Assembly (NCBI RefSeq): GCF_016862795.1
Contig: NZ_BONQ01000071.1
Location: 115,564-179,563, forward strand
Reading direction: 5' to 3'
Length of the DNA stretch: 64,000 bases
DNA from: Dactylosporangium siamense
Lineage (GTDB): Bacteria > Actinomycetota > Actinomycetes > Mycobacteriales > Micromonosporaceae
Shown here: positions 34,575-41,808 of the stretch, one piece after another
How positions within the stretch are numbered: position 1 is the stretch's first letter
How the letters are laid out: each line of letters begins with the position of its first letter
The notes under the pieces: model-generated
What the model saw: only the letters and a program-made list of their open reading frames with translations
The model's database searches: none
Told to the model about the DNA's origin: nothing
Program-made: the position numbers and the translations under genes

Positions 34575-35807
34575 TCAGAAGCGCTGGGCGAGACCTCGCG
34601 CGATCGGCGCGGACATGCATCGCGGACCGCCCCGGCCCGAGCCCAGCTCGGAGCCGGGGATCCGGATGACCTCGATGCCGTGCCGCTCCAGCTGGGCGTT
34701 GGTCTCCACGTTGCGCTCGTATGCGACGCAGAGCCGTGGCGCGATCGCCAGCGTGTTGTTGCCGTCGTCCCACTGCTCCCGCTCGGCGGTCACCGGGTCC
34801 AGACCCGTGTCGATGATGCGCAGGGTGTCGATCCGCATCGCCTTCGCGGCGCCGACGATGAAGGGCTCCGGCCCCGAGACGGCCAGATCGGCGGCGGGGC
34901 CCGGGACGGCCGGGTCATGGGCGCCGCCGGCCGCCGTGACGGTCCAGGCCTGCAGGGTGCTGGCGACGTTCGGATACATGACGACCGCGTCGACGTCGAC
35001 CATCGTGCAGACCGTGTCGAGGTGCATCGTCGCGCGTTCCTGGGCGATCGGCACGACCAGCACGGTGTGGGCCAGGCCGCGTTCGAAGCAGCGCCGGGCG
35101 AGCCGCTCCGCGCCCGCCGGCCGGGTGCGCTCGCCGACGCCGACCGCGACCACGCCCGGCGCCAGCAGCAGCACGTCGCCGCCTTCGAGGTGTTCCAGGC
35201 CCGGCTCGTAGACCAGGGACGTGCCGGCGAACCGCGGATGATGGCGGTAGATCGCGCAGGTGAGGGTCGTCTCGCGGCGGCGGGCGTGCATCGCCAGGCT
35301 GGTCACCGCGACCTGCCCGCCGATCCAGACGGATGAGTCGCGCGTGAAGAGCAGGTTGGGCAGTGGGTCGATGACGAAGTCGGACCGGTCCATGAGCGCG
35401 TGGACCAGGCCGCCACCGGCCCGCAGCTCGGCCCGGGAGAGTCCGGCGATGAGAGTGGTCGCCAACGTCGCCGGGTCGAGCGCGGCGAGGTGGTCGGCGA
35501 CGTGCCGCCGCAGCGTGTCGCCGAGCCGGACGTCGTCGAGGACCGCCTGCGTCACCTCGGCGCGGGCGGCGGGCACGGCGACCGTCTCGGCGAGGAGGTC
35601 CGACACGTAGAGGACCTCGACGTCATGGCTACGCAGGGCGTGCGCGAACGTGTCATGCTCTTCTTGAGCGCGTCCGACCCATGGGATCCCGTCGAACAAC
35701 AGTGAGTCGTTGTTGCGCGGGGTCAGCCGGGCCAGCTCCGGGCCTGGGCGGTGCAGCAGCACCGTGCCGAGCCGTCCGACCTCGCTGTCGACGTGATGAT
35801 GGCTCAC
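34575..35807 (-). CDS. arcA: Arginine deiminase
   Basis: 410 residues, the usual length. The enzyme hydrolyses arginine to citrulline and ammonia in the cytosol. Active-site elements: NLLFTRDSS, a substrate-binding region [23 protein letters not shown] with the catalytic His, and the nucleophile Cys397 in [12 protein letters not shown]. No arcB or arcC lies beside it, so it may serve acid resistance or ammonia release rather than a full ADI pathway. The GTG at 35807 has a TAGGCT -10 six bases upstream. It is divergent from the NERD-like gene across a palindrome-rich spacer. Confidence 0.93.
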   Translation of the reverse strand: MSHHHVDSEVGRLGTVLLHRPGPELARLTPRNNDSLLFDGIPWVGRAQEEHDTFAHALRSHDVEVLYVSDLLAETVAVPAARAEVTQAVLDDVRLGDTLRRHVADHLAALDPATLATTLIAGLSRAELRAGGGLVHALMDRSDFVIDPLPNLLFTRDSSVWIGGQVAVTSLAMHARRRETTLTCAIYRHHPRFAGTSLVYEPGLEHLEGGDVLLLAPGVVAVGVGERTRPAGAERLARRCFERGLAHTVLVVPIAQERATMHLDTVCTMVDVDAVVMYPNVASTLQAWTVTAAGGAHDPAVPGPAADLAVSGPEPFIVGAAKAMRIDTLRIIDTGLDPVTAEREQWDDGNNTLAIAPRLCVAYERNVETNAQLERHGIEVIRIPGSELGSGRGGPRCMSAPIARGLAQRF

Positions 35808-35813
35808 CGACTC

Positions 35814-35819
35814 AGCCTA
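35814..35819 (-). promoter_or_regulatory. -10 box TAGGCT for arcA
   Basis: TAGGCT on the minus strand, 6 nt before the GTG at 35807. Confidence 0.5.
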
Positions 35820-35874
35820 ACGGCTGACCCGATATCCACCGGTTGGGCGCCATCTGCAAATTCATGAGACGTCG

Positions 35875-35889
35875 TGAATGCGGCATTCA
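35875..35889. promoter_or_regulatory. Palindrome TGAATGC-G-GCATTCA
   Basis: Perfect 7-bp arms around one base in the arcA/NERD divergent spacer, about 60 bp upstream of arcA's -10. The AT content is higher than the surroundings. Its length and position suggest a dimeric repressor or activator site. Confidence 0.5.
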
Positions 35890-35938
35890 TCCCAGTCATT
35901 CCTGGTCTTTCAACCATCCGGTCATCCCAGTTGCGCGA

Positions 35939-35963
35939 TTGAACACGTACGGTGTTTGAACAC
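35939..35963. promoter_or_regulatory. Repeated TTGAACAC with inverted GTGTT
   Basis: TTGAACAC occurs at 35939-35946 and 35956-35963; between them GTGTT forms an inverted match with either copy (GTGTT-TG-AACAC at 35952-35963). It lies 36-60 bp before the NERD-like start, where activators or repressors bind. Confidence 0.45.
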
Positions 35964-35998
35964 ACACGCAACCGAGCGGCGACTTGGAGGTGTGCGAG

Positions 35999-36700
35999 AT
36001 GACCGAACTGCTGCACCGCGGCGGTAAGGATTATTCGCAGCCCGAAGGGTTTGACGATCGCATCATTGTTGATGCCGGTCGGCCTTCCCCGATTGACTGG
36101 ATGCGCGAGCGACGCGCCGAGCGCGGAGCCCGCAGGGAAGAGGCAGGGCACAACCGTCTGTACCGCAGAATGGGCAGCCTCATCGGCCGCCTCGGCGAGG
36201 AGTGGCACGTCCTCGACCTGCGCGAGCTGACCGGCGCCGAACGCCGCTCCTTCCTCGCCGTCGGTCCGGGTGGTGTGTTCGCGGTGACGGTCAAGGACCA
36301 CGGGCGCAGCCGCGTCTCGTTCGCCGGTGACATCGTGCAGATCGACGGCAAGCGGCCCAAGTACGTCGAGGAGACCCGCGCCGAGGCGAAGGGTGCCGCC
36401 GAGGCGCTCTCCCGCAGCGCCGGCGTGTCGATCCCGGTCATGCCGATCCTGGCCTTCGCGGGCACCGGGAAGATCAGCTTCTACGGGGTGCCGAAGGGCT
36501 GTCTGGTCACCGCGTATCACGAGCTGCCGCGCGTCCTCAACGCCCGGGGCAACCGGCTCGCGACGGACACCGTCGACAAGGTGTTCGAGCTCGCGCTGCA
36601 CCCGACGACGTGGTCCGCGCAGTCGTATGCCACGTTCGCTGACAGCTACCGGTGGTACAAGGACGGACAGCCCGGTGTGGGCGCTGACAAGCGGGGGTGA
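35999..36700 (+). CDS. NERD-like (nuclease-related domain) protein
   Basis: 233 residues, soluble. The central part (about 60-175) fits a NERD domain: LGEEWHVLDLRELTGAERRSFLAVGPGGVFAVTV, with the strand that usually carries a catalytic D in related restriction folds, then a conserved K-rich helix (EETRAEAKGAAEALS) and VPVMPILAFAG-like IPVMPILAFAGTG. NERD proteins are predicted nucleases or nucleic-acid binders with few tested members. GGAGG sits 8 nt before ATG 35999; a TTG at 35984 is in frame but overlaps the RBS. Confidence 0.65.
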   Translation: MTELLHRGGKDYSQPEGFDDRIIVDAGRPSPIDWMRERRAERGARREEAGHNRLYRRMGSLIGRLGEEWHVLDLRELTGAERRSFLAVGPGGVFAVTVKDHGRSRVSFAGDIVQIDGKRPKYVEETRAEAKGAAEALSRSAGVSIPVMPILAFAGTGKISFYGVPKGCLVTAYHELPRVLNARGNRLATDTVDKVFELALHPTTWSAQSYATFADSYRWYKDGQPGVGADKRG

Positions 36701-36707
36701 CGCGGAG

Positions 36708-36713
36708 TAGCCT
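36708..36713 (+). promoter_or_regulatory. -10 box TAGCCT for the 37-residue gene
   Basis: TAGCCT, 7 nt before the GTG at 36721. Confidence 0.45.
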
Positions 36714-36720
36714 CTGCGGC

Positions 36721-36834
36721 GTGGAGCCGCTCGACACGAAGCGCCGGATTGAGCAATCGCTGGGGACCGATCACACCCTGACTGATGCGATGATGAGTGC
36801 GTTGCGCGGACACATCCGCCGCACCGGTGCCTGA
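36721..36834 (+). CDS. 37-residue small protein
   Basis: Short frame starting at GTG 36721: EPLDTKRRIEQSLGTDH, then TLTDAMMSALRGHIRRTGA. The third positions are mostly G/C, and it has its own -10 at the distance seen for other genes here. The stop (36832-36834) is merged with the GAGGAGG ribosome-binding site of the PAS-like gene, so the two are coupled. The sequence predicts two short amphipathic helices with a charged start. It is not a known toxin, ribosomal protein or leader to my knowledge; a protein-binding regulator is possible. Confidence 0.6.
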   Translation: MEPLDTKRRIEQSLGTDHTLTDAMMSALRGHIRRTGA

Positions 36835-36843
36835 GGAGGCGCT

Positions 36844-37275
36844 GTGGCGCATGTCGAGCTTTCCATTTCCGACCCGCACCTCGCCCGTTCGCCCGACCCG
36901 ACCGAGTCGTCACTCGACCGGTGGGCGGCGACGGTCGCCGACGCGGCGGAGCCGAGCCTGGTGATCGACGACAAGGCGGTCATCGTCGCGGTGTCCGCCT
37001 CGTTCGAGGACCTGCTCGGGCTCACGGAGTCCGCCATCGACCGGCCACTGGTGGACGGCGTCCTGCAGTTGCTCGACTTCGGCGACGGTGGCGCCCTGGA
37101 CGCCTCCGAGATCAACAAGACGCCGCCGCTGCTCGCCCTGTCCTCGGGGCGCCTGGCCCGCGGGCTGGTCCGGGTGCGCTGCGCGACGGGACCGCGCACG
37201 TTCGACGCGATCGCCACCCCACTGCTGCAGGACGGACAGGTCGTCGGCTCACTGACATTCTTCAGCACGGTATAG
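36844..37275 (+). CDS. PAS-like domain protein
   Basis: 143 residues, soluble. After a variable N-tail (1-30) it shows a single PAS-type fold: ADAAEPSLVIDDKAVIVAVSASFEDLLGLTESAIDRPLVD (30-70) and strands ARGLVRVRCATGPRTFDAIATPLLQDGQVVGSLTFF. There is no kinase, cyclase or HTH domain, so it would act by binding a ligand and a partner protein. GTG 36844 follows a strong GAGGAGG. It is in one operon with the 37-residue protein. Confidence 0.65.
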   Translation: MAHVELSISDPHLARSPDPTESSLDRWAATVADAAEPSLVIDDKAVIVAVSASFEDLLGLTESAIDRPLVDGVLQLLDFGDGGALDASEINKTPPLLALSSGRLARGLVRVRCATGPRTFDAIATPLLQDGQVVGSLTFFSTV

Positions 37276-37337
37276 GGCGAAAAGACAGACCGGCGTAACG
37301 TGGCTCACGGCTCCCGCCACGCAGCGCGTTCGCACCG

Positions 37338-37343
37338 TACGCT
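37338..37343 (+). promoter_or_regulatory. -10 box TACGCT for the ACT-domain gene
   Basis: TACGCT, 7 nt before the ATG at 37351; it supports that ATG over the earlier in-frame start at 37300. Confidence 0.5.
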
Positions 37344-37350
37344 CCTTGTC

Positions 37351-37755
37351 ATGTTGGACCTCCAGGTGCTGCCAGGTGACTATGCGATCGGCCGTCTGCC
37401 GGCCGGATCGCCCCTCCCGGCGGGTTTCCTCGAGGCGGCGGCGACCGGTCCCGACGTCATCTCGGTGACCTGGACGCCCGACGAGGTCTCCATCCTGTGC
37501 CCCGCCGACCGGGTGCCCAGCGGTGCCTCGGTCGAGACGCCGTGGCGCTGCCTGCGCGTCGCCGGACCGGTCCAGCTCGCCCTCACCGGCATCCTCGCCT
37601 CGATCGTGTCCCCGCTCGCCGACGCCCGGGTCAACATTTTCGCGTTCTCCACGTTCGACACCGACTACGTGCTGGTTCCGGCGGTGCGGCTGAATGAGGC
37701 GCTGGCCGCCCTCAACGCCGCCGGGCACCGCGTGACGACGTCTGGCACTGTCTGA
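37351..37755 (+). CDS. ACT-domain (CASTOR/ACT_7-like) protein
   Basis: 134 residues with two ACT-like halves: LDLQVLPGDYAIGRLPAGSPLP and a second with GPVQLALTGILASIVSPLADARVNIFAFSTFDTDYVLVP. That second half is the signature of the CASTOR/ACT_7 group, small proteins thought to bind amino acids. No enzyme domain is present. A prephenate dehydratase with its own ACT domain lies 600 bp downstream, but a functional link is not shown. Confidence 0.78.
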   Translation: MLDLQVLPGDYAIGRLPAGSPLPAGFLEAAATGPDVISVTWTPDEVSILCPADRVPSGASVETPWRCLRVAGPVQLALTGILASIVSPLADARVNIFAFSTFDTDYVLVPAVRLNEALAALNAAGHRVTTSGTV

Positions 37756-37786
37756 ACCACCCGTGAACGACCAGGGACTGACGCCC

Positions 37787-37792
37787 TACGAT
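37787..37792 (+). promoter_or_regulatory. -10 box TACGAT for the lipoprotein gene
   Basis: TACGAT, 7 nt before the ATG at 37800, which fixes the start of the signal peptide. Confidence 0.5.
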
Positions 37793-37799
37793 GTGCTCC

Positions 37800-38330
37800 A
37801 TGCGCACCGGGGCCGCCCTGCTCGCGATCGTCAGCCTTGGATGCCTGGTGTCCGGCTGCACCCGGTCGCATGACGACTCAGGGCCGCTCCTGCCGCCGGT
37901 GTCGGCCCCTCCGGCGAGGACGGCGAGCCCGACCCCGGCGAGCACGCCCAACGTGCCGGCCCGCACCGGCACGCCCTCCCGCTCCGCCAGCGCCAGCCCG
38001 AGCCAGCTGCCGTTCTCCGATGCGTACGTGTCGCAGTGCAACGGCCGCCCGACCGGCGACCAGGTCATCGCGGCGGTCCGCCGGGCCCGGCCCAACCTGC
38101 CCGCCGGGGCCGGCCTCACCGTGAAGACCGGGCCGCTGTGTGCCGGGGTGTGGCAGTACACCGTGCTCACCGTCACGGGCAGTGAACCGTTGCAGGTCAT
38201 GTCGAAGGGCGCCCCGGCCGCGCTGACCGTCGTCACGGTCGGCACCGATCCGTGCACCGTCGAGGTCAGGGCGACCGCACCGCTCGCGCTGCTCAACACC
38301 GCCGACTGCCCGGCACCGCCGACTGCTTAG
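37800..38330 (+). CDS. Small lipoprotein of unknown function
   Basis: 176 residues. Signal peptide MRTGAALLAIVSLGCLVSG followed by the lipobox Cys (LVSGC), then a Pro/Ala/Ser-rich linker (about 28-70) and a small domain with four Cys (SQCNG, PLCAG, DPCTV, ADCPA), likely two disulfides. It is secreted and lipid-anchored on the outer face of the membrane. I do not recognise the domain. It is similar in layout to actinobacterial DUF4232-type lipoproteins, but no clear match is seen. It is followed closely by pheA with its own -10. Confidence 0.65.
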   Translation: MRTGAALLAIVSLGCLVSGCTRSHDDSGPLLPPVSAPPARTASPTPASTPNVPARTGTPSRSASASPSQLPFSDAYVSQCNGRPTGDQVIAAVRRARPNLPAGAGLTVKTGPLCAGVWQYTVLTVTGSEPLQVMSKGAPAALTVVTVGTDPCTVEVRATAPLALLNTADCPAPPTA

Positions 38331-38347
38331 CGGCCGGCCGGAGCGTC

Positions 38348-38353
38348 TAGGCT
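38348..38353 (+). promoter_or_regulatory. -10 box TAGGCT for pheA
   Basis: TAGGCT, 7 nt before the ATG at 38361. Confidence 0.5.
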
Positions 38354-38360
38354 TGACGGC

Positions 38361-39299
38361 ATGCCTGGTGTGCCGCCGACGCGGTTCGTGTACCTGGGGC
38401 CGGAAGGCACGTTCTCCGAGCAGGCGCTCAGGACTGTCCCGGCCGCCGACCGCGGGGTGCTGACCCCGGCCCGTAGCGTTCCGGAGGCCCTCGACGCGCT
38501 GCGCGCCGGTGAGGCCGACGCGGCGCTGGTCCCGCTGGAGAACTCGATCGGTGGGCAGGTCGGGGTCACCCTCGACGAGCTCGCCGGCGGTGAGCCGCTG
38601 ATCATCACCCGCGAGGTGGTGCTGCCGGTGCAGTTCGTGCTGGCCAGCGCCGAGGACCGGCCGCTGGACTCGGTCCGGTCGGTCGCCGCCCACCCGCAGG
38701 CGGGTGCGCAGTGCCGCAAGTGGCTCCGGGACCACGCGCCGCAGGCGACGGTCGTCGACGTGCTGTCCAACGCGACCGCCGCGATCGGCGCCGGCACCGG
38801 CGAGTTCGACGCCGCGATCTGCGCCGCGATCGGCGCCAGCCGCTACAAGCTGCACGTCCTGGCGAAGGACATCGCCGACAACCCCGACGCGATGACCCGC
38901 TTCGCGCTGGTGTCCCGGCCCGGCCCGCCGCCGCCACCGACCGGCGACGACCTGACCACGCTCGCGGTCTACATCGCGCACGACCGGGTCGGCGCGCTGC
39001 TGGCCGTGCTGACCGAGCTGTCGGTCCGCGGGATCAACATGACCAGGATCGAGTCCCGGCCGACCGGCGAGCGCCTCGGCCGATACGTGTTCTTCCTCGA
39101 CTGCGGCGGCCACGTCGCCGAGGCCCAGATGGGCGAGGCGTTGCAGGGGCTGCGACGCATCTGCGCCGACGTGCGGTTCCTCGGCTCGTATCCGCGGGCG
39201 TCACACGGCGACACGCCGCCACGGCGCGCGCCCGGCCTGTCCGACGAGGACTTCACCGACGCCGCCAGCTGGCTCAGTGAGCTCCGCAACGGCAGCTGA
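38361..39299 (+). CDS. pheA: Prephenate dehydratase
   Basis: 312 residues; monofunctional prephenate dehydratase, which converts prephenate to phenylpyruvate in phenylalanine synthesis. The catalytic domain (about 6-190) has YLGPEGTFSEQAL, PLENSIGGQVGVTLD and the essential T-R-F in DAMTRFALVSRPG; the ACT domain (about 205-285) has the Phe-binding ESRPTGERLGRYVFFLDCGGH. No chorismate mutase domain is fused. It has its own -10 and ends before a bidirectional terminator. Confidence 0.95.
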   Translation: MPGVPPTRFVYLGPEGTFSEQALRTVPAADRGVLTPARSVPEALDALRAGEADAALVPLENSIGGQVGVTLDELAGGEPLIITREVVLPVQFVLASAEDRPLDSVRSVAAHPQAGAQCRKWLRDHAPQATVVDVLSNATAAIGAGTGEFDAAICAAIGASRYKLHVLAKDIADNPDAMTRFALVSRPGPPPPPTGDDLTTLAVYIAHDRVGALLAVLTELSVRGINMTRIESRPTGERLGRYVFFLDCGGHVAEAQMGEALQGLRRICADVRFLGSYPRASHGDTPPRRAPGLSDEDFTDAASWLSELRNGS

Positions 39300-39335
39300 G
39301 GCCCTTTTCAGGGGTACCGCCGCAACCGCCGAAGT

Positions 39336-39380
39336 GGTCGAAGGATGGGCGGTGGTGGTCCCAGGGCCCATCCTTCGACC
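39336..39380. terminator. Bidirectional terminator between pheA and AIM24
   Basis: Perfect 15-bp stem GGTCGAAGGATGGGC (39336-39350) with GCCCATCCTTCGACC (39366-39380), 15-nt loop. It lies between convergent genes. The stem core TCGAAGGATGG recurs as TCGAAGGACGG in the hairpin at 45709. Confidence 0.8.
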
Positions 39381-39392
39381 TGTGGATGGCGA

Positions 39393-40100
39393 TCAGCCGC
39401 CGATGCCGCCCAGGAGGCCGGCCGGCTTCTGCTGGGCCGCCGCCGGCTTGCCCTCGCTGGGCTGGACGATGACGAAGCCCTGACCCTGCAGCACCAGCTG
39501 GAACAGCTCGCCCGAGCCGCCCTTGAGGATCGACTTGAGGCTCTGGTTCTTCTGGATGCTGGTCTGCAGGCTCGCCGACCACCCGACGACCGCGTCGGTG
39601 TCGACCAGCACCGGCGCCTGCGGGCTCACCGGGATGATGATCGGGGCACCTTCGGTGACGATCGCGAGCTTGCCCTGACCGGTGAAGACGCTGTTGAACA
39701 GGCCACCGCCGAACATGCCGGCACCCTGGACGCGCTGGATCTCGTACCGCAGCGACGGGTCGAAGCAGAGGACGTTCCTGCCGTTGATCGTCAACGCGTC
39801 GTTGGGCTCGATGTCGACGATGTGGCAGTCGGAGGCGGCGTCGGCGAACCACACCTCGCCCTGTCCGCGCACGGCCATGAGGGACAAGCCCTCACCGGTG
39901 ACCGCACGCTTGAGGAAGTTTCCGACGCCCTGGCTCTTCACCTCGAACTGGAGGTTGCCGCGGAACGCGACCATGGCGCCTTGTCGCGCCATGACCTCAC
40001 CGTTCACGGCGTACTTGACGCACTTGGAGTGCTGCAGGCTCATGCCTGCCTGGGTTGGGGGCTGGGCCATGTTTTCGGCCTTGAAGATGTCACCGCGCAC
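39393..40100 (-). CDS. AIM24-family protein, copy 1
   Basis: 235 residues of the AIM24/TRAP-like beta-barrel fold (DUF124). It begins RGDIFKAENMAQPPTQAGMSLQHSK and shows NGEVMARQGAMVAFRGN, GEGLSLMAVRGQGEVWFAD and VGWSASLQTSI, repeated in its paralogue next to it. The function of bacterial AIM24 is unknown; the fold resembles tryptophan-RNA-binding TRAP. GTG 40100 has a TACGCT -10 seven bases upstream, overlapping the end of a terminator hairpin. The C-terminus is Gly/Gln/Ala-rich. It is in the same orientation as the upstream AIM24 copy. Confidence 0.8.
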   Translation of the reverse strand: MRGDIFKAENMAQPPTQAGMSLQHSKCVKYAVNGEVMARQGAMVAFRGNLQFEVKSQGVGNFLKRAVTGEGLSLMAVRGQGEVWFADAASDCHIVDIEPNDALTINGRNVLCFDPSLRYEIQRVQGAGMFGGGLFNSVFTGQGKLAIVTEGAPIIIPVSPQAPVLVDTDAVVGWSASLQTSIQKNQSLKSILKGGSGELFQLVLQGQGFVIVQPSEGKPAAAQQKPAGLLGGIGG

Positions 40101-40107
40101 GCTGCGC

Positions 40108-40113
40108 AGCGTA
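40108..40113 (-). promoter_or_regulatory. -10 box TACGCT for AIM24 copy 1
   Basis: TACGCT on the minus strand, 7 nt before the GTG at 40100; its TAC is shared with the last three bases of the terminator stem ending GTTAC. Confidence 0.5.
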
Positions 40114-40148
40114 ACGGGTCCTCCAAGGCCGCGCGGAGGACCCGTTAC
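40111..40148 (-). terminator. Terminator between the two AIM24 genes
   Basis: Perfect 14-bp stem GTAACGGGTCCTCC (40111-40124) with its complement at 40135-40148, loop 10 nt. In the direction of transcription it follows the stop of AIM24 copy 2 by 10 nt and runs into the -10 of copy 1. Confidence 0.8.
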
Positions 40149-40158
40149 CAAAGCGCGA

Positions 40159-40890
40159 TCAACCGCCGAGAAGGTTGCCCAGGACGCCGCCCTGCTGCTG
40201 TTGTCCCTGGCCACCGGCGAGGCCCTGCGGCGGCTCCTCCGACGGCTGGACGACGACGAAGCCCTGCCCGGCGAAGCTCATCGTGAAAGCCTCACCGGTG
40301 CTGCGGCCGAGCAGCGTGCCGATGCCGAGCTGGTCGGCGCGGTGATACCCGGTCTGCAGGCTCGCGGACCAGCAGATGGCGGCCTGCGGGTCGACGTATG
40401 TGGGCGCGTCGACGGTCAGCACGACCGGGGTGCCCTTCGTCGTGATCGCGAGCCGGCCCTGGCCGGTGAACACGCAGTTGAACAGGCCCGCGGACGACAT
40501 GATGCCGACGCCCTGGACCATCTTGACGTCGTACTGCAACGACGCGTCGAACGCGAGCACATTGGCACCGTTGATCGAGATCGCGTCACCGGGCTCGAGG
40601 TCGATGAGGTGCACGTCGGCGGAGCGGTCCGCGAAGAACACGTCGCCGCGGCCGGAGACCTTCATCAGCGGGACACCCTCGCCGGTCAGCTTCGACTTGA
40701 GCCACTTGCCGACGCCGCCCGAGCCGAGCGCCTGGAACTGCACCTGACCCTGGTAGGCCACCATCGTGCCGGTCCGGGCCATGATCTCGCCGTTGAGCTC
40801 GGCCTTGAGCATCTTGGAGTTCTGCAGCCGCAGTCCCGGCTGCTGCGACTCCTTCTCCATGTTTTCGGCGGCGAACAAAGCACTGCGCAT
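40159..40890 (-). CDS. AIM24-family protein, copy 2
   Basis: 243 residues; a paralogue of the gene downstream, with RSALFAAENMEKESQQPG at the N-terminus and the same core: NGEIMARTGTMVAYQGQ, GEGVPLMKVSGRGDVFFAD and ICWSASLQTGYHR. The C-terminus is rich in Gly/Gln. ATG 40890 has AAGGGA nine bases upstream; the in-frame start at 40920 would add an Arg-rich tail without an RBS. Two adjacent AIM24 copies suggest a hetero-oligomer or a recent duplication. No enzyme motif is seen. Confidence 0.8.
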   Translation of the reverse strand: MRSALFAAENMEKESQQPGLRLQNSKMLKAELNGEIMARTGTMVAYQGQVQFQALGSGGVGKWLKSKLTGEGVPLMKVSGRGDVFFADRSADVHLIDLEPGDAISINGANVLAFDASLQYDVKMVQGVGIMSSAGLFNCVFTGQGRLAITTKGTPVVLTVDAPTYVDPQAAICWSASLQTGYHRADQLGIGTLLGRSTGEAFTMSFAGQGFVVVQPSEEPPQGLAGGQGQQQQGGVLGNLLGG

Positions 40891-40916
40891 GTGAGCGTCC
40901 CTTCTTCGGCGTTGTC

Positions 40917-41270
40917 TCAACCCCAGCCCAGCGCATGCAGCTTGCGGTCGTCGATGCCGAAGTGGTGCGCGATCTCGTGCACGACGGTGATCGCGACCTC
41001 GTCGACGACGTCGTCCTCATCGTCACAGATCGCAAGGATCGGGTTCCGGTAAATCGAGATCCGGTCGGGCAGCACGCCGGAGTAGTCCCAGCCACGCTCC
41101 GTCAGGGAGTACCCCTCATAGAGACCGAGCAGGTCCGGTTCGCCCGCCGGAGGGTCGTCGACGACCAGGATCACCACGTTGTCCATGAGGTCGAGCAGCT
41201 CCTCGGGGACCTCGTCCAGGGCCTCGCCCACGAGCTCCTCGAAACGCTCTTTGCTCATCGTCACCGGCAT
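40917..41270 (-). CDS. Small zincin metallopeptidase (PF06262 type)
   Basis: 117-residue cytosolic protein with the zinc motif HEIAHHFGID near the C-terminus (about 98-107), a single-domain zincin common in actinobacteria. The N-part SKERFEELVGEALDEVPEEL is also typical. Substrate and activity are not known. The start is ATG 41270 or, perhaps better, the in-frame ATG 41258 (SKERFEELV): the hairpin at 41276-41304 would leave no room for a ribosome-binding site before 41270. It lies between AIM24 and OsmC genes, all on the minus strand. Confidence 0.82.
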   Translation of the reverse strand: MPVTMSKERFEELVGEALDEVPEELLDLMDNVVILVVDDPPAGEPDLLGLYEGYSLTERGWDYSGVLPDRISIYRNPILAICDDEDDVVDEVAITVVHEIAHHFGIDDRKLHALGWG

Positions 41271-41275
41271 GTGAA

Positions 41276-41304
41276 AGAGGGTCCCCCATTGCGGGGGACC
41301 CTCT
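41276..41304 (-). terminator. Terminator after osmC, next to the zincin start
   Basis: Perfect 12-bp stem AGAGGGTCCCCC (41276-41287) with GGGGGACCCTCT (41293-41304), 5-nt loop. It starts 9 nt after the osmC stop and ends 5 nt before the first possible start of the zincin gene. Confidence 0.8.
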
Positions 41305-41313
41305 CAAGGGACT

Positions 41314-41739
41314 TCAGACGAGCTTGGCGTCCAGGGTGATCTCGACGGCCGCGAGGGCCTTGGAGATCGGGCAGCCGGCCTTGGCCTCGGCGGCGATCTT
41401 GTCGAACTCGCCCGCGTCGATGCCGGGGACGTCGCCGCGGCTGGTCAGGTCGATCCGGGTGATGGCGAAACCGCCCTCGACCGGGCCGAACTGCACCGCG
41501 GCGGTGGTCTCCACCGACGTGGGCGTGAAGCCGGCCTTGGCCAGGCCGTTGGAGAAGGCCATCGAGAAGCAGGCGGCGTGCGCGGCCGCGATCAGCTCCT
41601 CCGGGTTGGTCCCCTCGCCGCTCTCGAAGCGCGACGGGAAGGAATAGGAACCCTGGAAGGTGCCCGAGCCGGTGGAGACCGTGCCGGCGCCGGACTTGAG
41701 GTCGCCCTCCCAGCGGGCGGATGAAGTGCGAGTAGGCAT
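41314..41739 (-). CDS. OsmC-family peroxiredoxin
   Basis: 141 residues, OsmC/Ohr fold. It detoxifies organic hydroperoxides with two Cys: one in AAHAACFSMAF (about 56-66) and one in KAGCPISKAL (about 119-128). The RWEGDLKSGAGTVSTGSG N-terminus and NPEELIAAAHA are typical of the OsmC subgroup rather than Ohr. A TAGCGT -10 lies 7 nt before the ATG at 41739. It is transcribed divergently from the membrane protein at 41809 and ends at a hairpin. Confidence 0.9.
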   Translation of the reverse strand: MPTRTSSARWEGDLKSGAGTVSTGSGTFQGSYSFPSRFESGEGTNPEELIAAAHAACFSMAFSNGLAKAGFTPTSVETTAAVQFGPVEGGFAITRIDLTSRGDVPGIDAGEFDKIAAEAKAGCPISKALAAVEITLDAKLV

Positions 41740-41746
41740 GAACCAG

Positions 41747-41752
41747 ACGCTA
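41747..41752 (-). promoter_or_regulatory. -10 box TAGCGT for osmC
   Basis: TAGCGT on the minus strand, 7 nt before the ATG at 41739. Confidence 0.5.
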
Positions 41753-41808
41753 GCCCATTCCGTGTGTTCCTTGGGACGAGCTCGGCAGTCTTGGGAGGGA
41801 TCAAGTTG

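Noticed and set aside
36537..36737. 66-codon minus-strand frame over the NERD-like 3' end
   Set aside because: Antisense and without RBS, with Arg/Ser/Thr-rich mirrored composition.
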